DNA from: Persephonella sp964519345
Lineage (GTDB): Bacteria; Aquificota; Aquificia; Aquificales; Hydrogenothermaceae
NCBI GenBank assembly: GCA_964519345.1
Contig: CAZFKX010000010.1
Location: 83,846-147,845 of the forward strand
Direction: 5' to 3'
DNA: 64,000 nucleotides
In this document: positions 62,627 through 64,000 of the stretch, piece by piece
Numbering within the stretch: position 1 is the stretch's first letter
How the letters are laid out: each line of letters begins with the position of its first letter
The notes under the pieces: generated by a model
What the model was told of the DNA's origin: nothing
The model's database searches: none
The model's input: the letters and a program-made list of their open reading frames with translations, nothing else
Program-made: the position numbers and the translations under genes

Positions 62627-63883
62627 TTAAGTCCCTTGTTCCCAGCTTGAAAGATATTCTTTTTGCTCTTTTGTAAGCTGGTCTATCTGTATTCCCATAG
62701 CATTTAATTTTAATTTAGCCACTTCAAAATCAAGTTCGTCAGGAACTTTATACACTTTAGGTTTTAACTTATTATGATTTTTGTAAATATACTCAGCTGA
62801 AAGAGCCTGATTTGCAAAAGACATATCCATTACAGATGCTGGATGTCCCTCTGCTGCAGCCAGATTGACAAGTCTTCCTTCTGCAAGAAGATATATATTT
62901 CTTCCATCTGGAAGTCTATACTCCCTAACGTTCTCTCTTATATCCCTTTGAGATACTGACATTTCCTGCAGTACTTTTAAATTTATCTCAACGTCAAAAT
63001 GCCCTGAATTTGAGATAATAGCACCATCTTTCATAACTTCAAAATGCTGTTTATCTATAACATTAATATTACCTGTTACAGTCACAAAAAAATCTCCAAT
63101 TTTAGCTGCCTCAAGCATAGGCATAACCCTAAACCCATCCATTCTCGCCTCCAGAGCCTTCAAAGGATCTACTTCCGTAACTATCACTTCAGCTCCCATT
63201 CCTGCGGCTCTCATAGCAACACCTCTACCACACCATCCATAACCAGCAACAACAAAAACAGAACCTGCTAACAATCTATTAGTTGCTCTTAAAATACCAT
63301 CAATAGTTGACTGTCCAGTTCCGTATCTATTATCAAAGAGATGTTTTGTATATGCATCATTTACAGCTATAACGGGAAATTTCAAAACTCCATCTTTTTC
63401 CATTGCTTTAAATCTTATTACGCCTGTTGTTGTTTCTTCAGTACCACCATAGATATTTTCAAGTAAATCTTGCCTGTCCTTATGAAGTGTTGATATCAGA
63501 TCTCCTCCATCATCCATAGTTATATTTGGCTTTTTCTCAAGAACAGCATACAGATGCTGATAATATGTATCTCTATCTTCTCCATGTATTGCAAAAACAG
63601 GAATATCAAACTCTTTTACAAGTGCTGCAGCAACGTCATCTTGAGTAGATAATGGATTTGAAGCTGTAAGATATACATCAGCTCCACCTGTTTTTAACGT
63701 TATCATCAGATTTGCTGTTTCCGTAGTAACATGAAGACATGCAGCTATTTTTATACCTTCCAAGGGTCTTTCTTCTTTAAATCTTTCTTTTATCTGCCTA
63801 AGTACAGGCATTTCTTTTTCAGCCCATTCTATCCTGAGAACGCCTTTTTCAGCCAGAGAAAGATCTTTCACATGGTAATCCAT
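62627..63883 (-). CDS. ahcY: S-adenosylhomocysteine hydrolase
   Basis: The 418-residue NAD-dependent enzyme cleaves S-adenosylhomocysteine to adenosine and homocysteine, removing the inhibitor of methylation. 'ACLHVTTETANLMITLKTGG', the NAD-binding 'VAGYGWCGRGVAMRAAGMGA', and 'SNSGHFDVEI' are typical. It belongs to the shorter bacterial/archaeal type without the eukaryotic internal insertion. CAGGAG precedes the ATG. It is the first gene of the ahcY-DUF465-ilvD-metK-GGDEF-like run. Confidence 0.96.
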   Translation of the reverse strand: MDYHVKDLSLAEKGVLRIEWAEKEMPVLRQIKERFKEERPLEGIKIAACLHVTTETANLMITLKTGGADVYLTASNPLSTQDDVAAALVKEFDIPVFAIHGEDRDTYYQHLYAVLEKKPNITMDDGGDLISTLHKDRQDLLENIYGGTEETTTGVIRFKAMEKDGVLKFPVIAVNDAYTKHLFDNRYGTGQSTIDGILRATNRLLAGSVFVVAGYGWCGRGVAMRAAGMGAEVIVTEVDPLKALEARMDGFRVMPMLEAAKIGDFFVTVTGNINVIDKQHFEVMKDGAIISNSGHFDVEINLKVLQEMSVSQRDIRENVREYRLPDGRNIYLLAEGRLVNLAAAEGHPASVMDMSFANQALSAEYIYKNHNKLKPKVYKVPDELDFEVAKLKLNAMGIQIDQLTKEQKEYLSSWEQGT

Positions 63884-63915
63884 AAATTAGACTCCTGTAT
63901 TTATTTTTACAATTA

Positions 63916-63946
63916 ATTATAACATTAGTTTAAGGCTAATTATCAA
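63916..63946 (-). promoter_or_regulatory. Possible promoter for the ahcY operon
   Basis: On the minus strand TTGATA (63941-63946) and a consensus TATAAT (63916-63921) are 19 bases apart, about 33 bases upstream of ahcY. The spacer is longer than ideal. The rest of the sequence to the window edge shows no gene. Confidence 0.45.
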
Positions 63947-64000
63947 AAGCTATTAATAAAATTGAACAGAGAGGAAATATAAGAGAGAAATCTTAAAGAT

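Overview
The window is 64 kb of a compact, AT-rich bacterial chromosome with short or overlapping gene junctions, strong AGGAGG-type ribosome binding sites and several TTG/GTG starts. Kdo activation (kdsB), a TonB-type receptor, a type IV pilus secretin and a bifunctional PBP1A show a Gram-negative cell. A bc1 complex with a two-haem cytochrome c subunit, a TAT-exported Rieske protein, TruD, and alpha/beta-type GlyRS fit a chemolithotrophic Aquificota member, most likely Hydrogenothermaceae (Persephonella or Sulfurihydrogenibium type). That placement is an inference from gene content and codon style, not a database match. No rRNA, tRNA, CRISPR array or prophage was seen, and no gene-free stretch exceeds about 160 bases.

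Layout. 1-2.2 kb: exported helical protein and an inactive-looking EAL-HDOD protein. 2.3-9.2 kb: nadE, a 57-residue membrane ORF, nth-purB, and an M1 peptidase-like/ChaN/PDZ fusion. 9.2-10.8 kb: smpB, two paralogous small genes sharing a near-identical 3' half, and a lipoprotein. 10.8-17.8 kb (minus): pyrG, a solitary TnpB element, acs, hslU, a coiled-coil protein and a stand-alone RAM-domain protein. 17.9-25.6 kb: argS, SPOR protein, glycosyltransferase-like protein, TrkA-type regulator plus cation/proton antiporter, exonuclease, proC. 25.6-30.0 kb (minus): petABC-type bc1 operon, rlmB, fmt. 30.1-39.1 kb (plus): TauE/SafE-like membrane protein, beta-CASP nuclease, thiG, PHP-like membrane protein, kdsB, then a tightly packed TonB receptor / periplasmic protein / GGDEF-EAL trio. 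39.1-45.9 kb (minus): formate-dehydrogenase-like molybdoenzyme, rlmN, trpB, PBP1A. 45.9-52.7 kb: truD, glyQS, ppsA. 52.8-57.7 kb: pilMNO-(small PilP-position gene)-pilQ and a lipoprotein. 57.7-59.1 kb: lpdA. 59.1-63.9 kb (minus): ahcY, DUF465-like, ilvD, metK and a degenerate GGDEF protein.

How the genes fit together. The region is mostly housekeeping (aminoacylation, nucleotide and NAD synthesis, SAM cycle, acetate/pyruvate activation, cell wall), with respiration through bc1. Cyclic-di-GMP themes recur three times: an EAL-HDOD protein with lost catalytic motifs, an apparently complete GGDEF-EAL protein coupled to an outer-membrane receptor and a small periplasmic protein, and a GGDEF remnant coupled to metK. 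Together with the pil operon these suggest surface attachment or motility control. The best candidates for under-described biology are the receptor/periplasmic/GGDEF-EAL module, the peptidase-ChaN-PDZ fusion, the TnpB element with its probable guide RNA, and the small paralogue pair with a homogenised 3' half.
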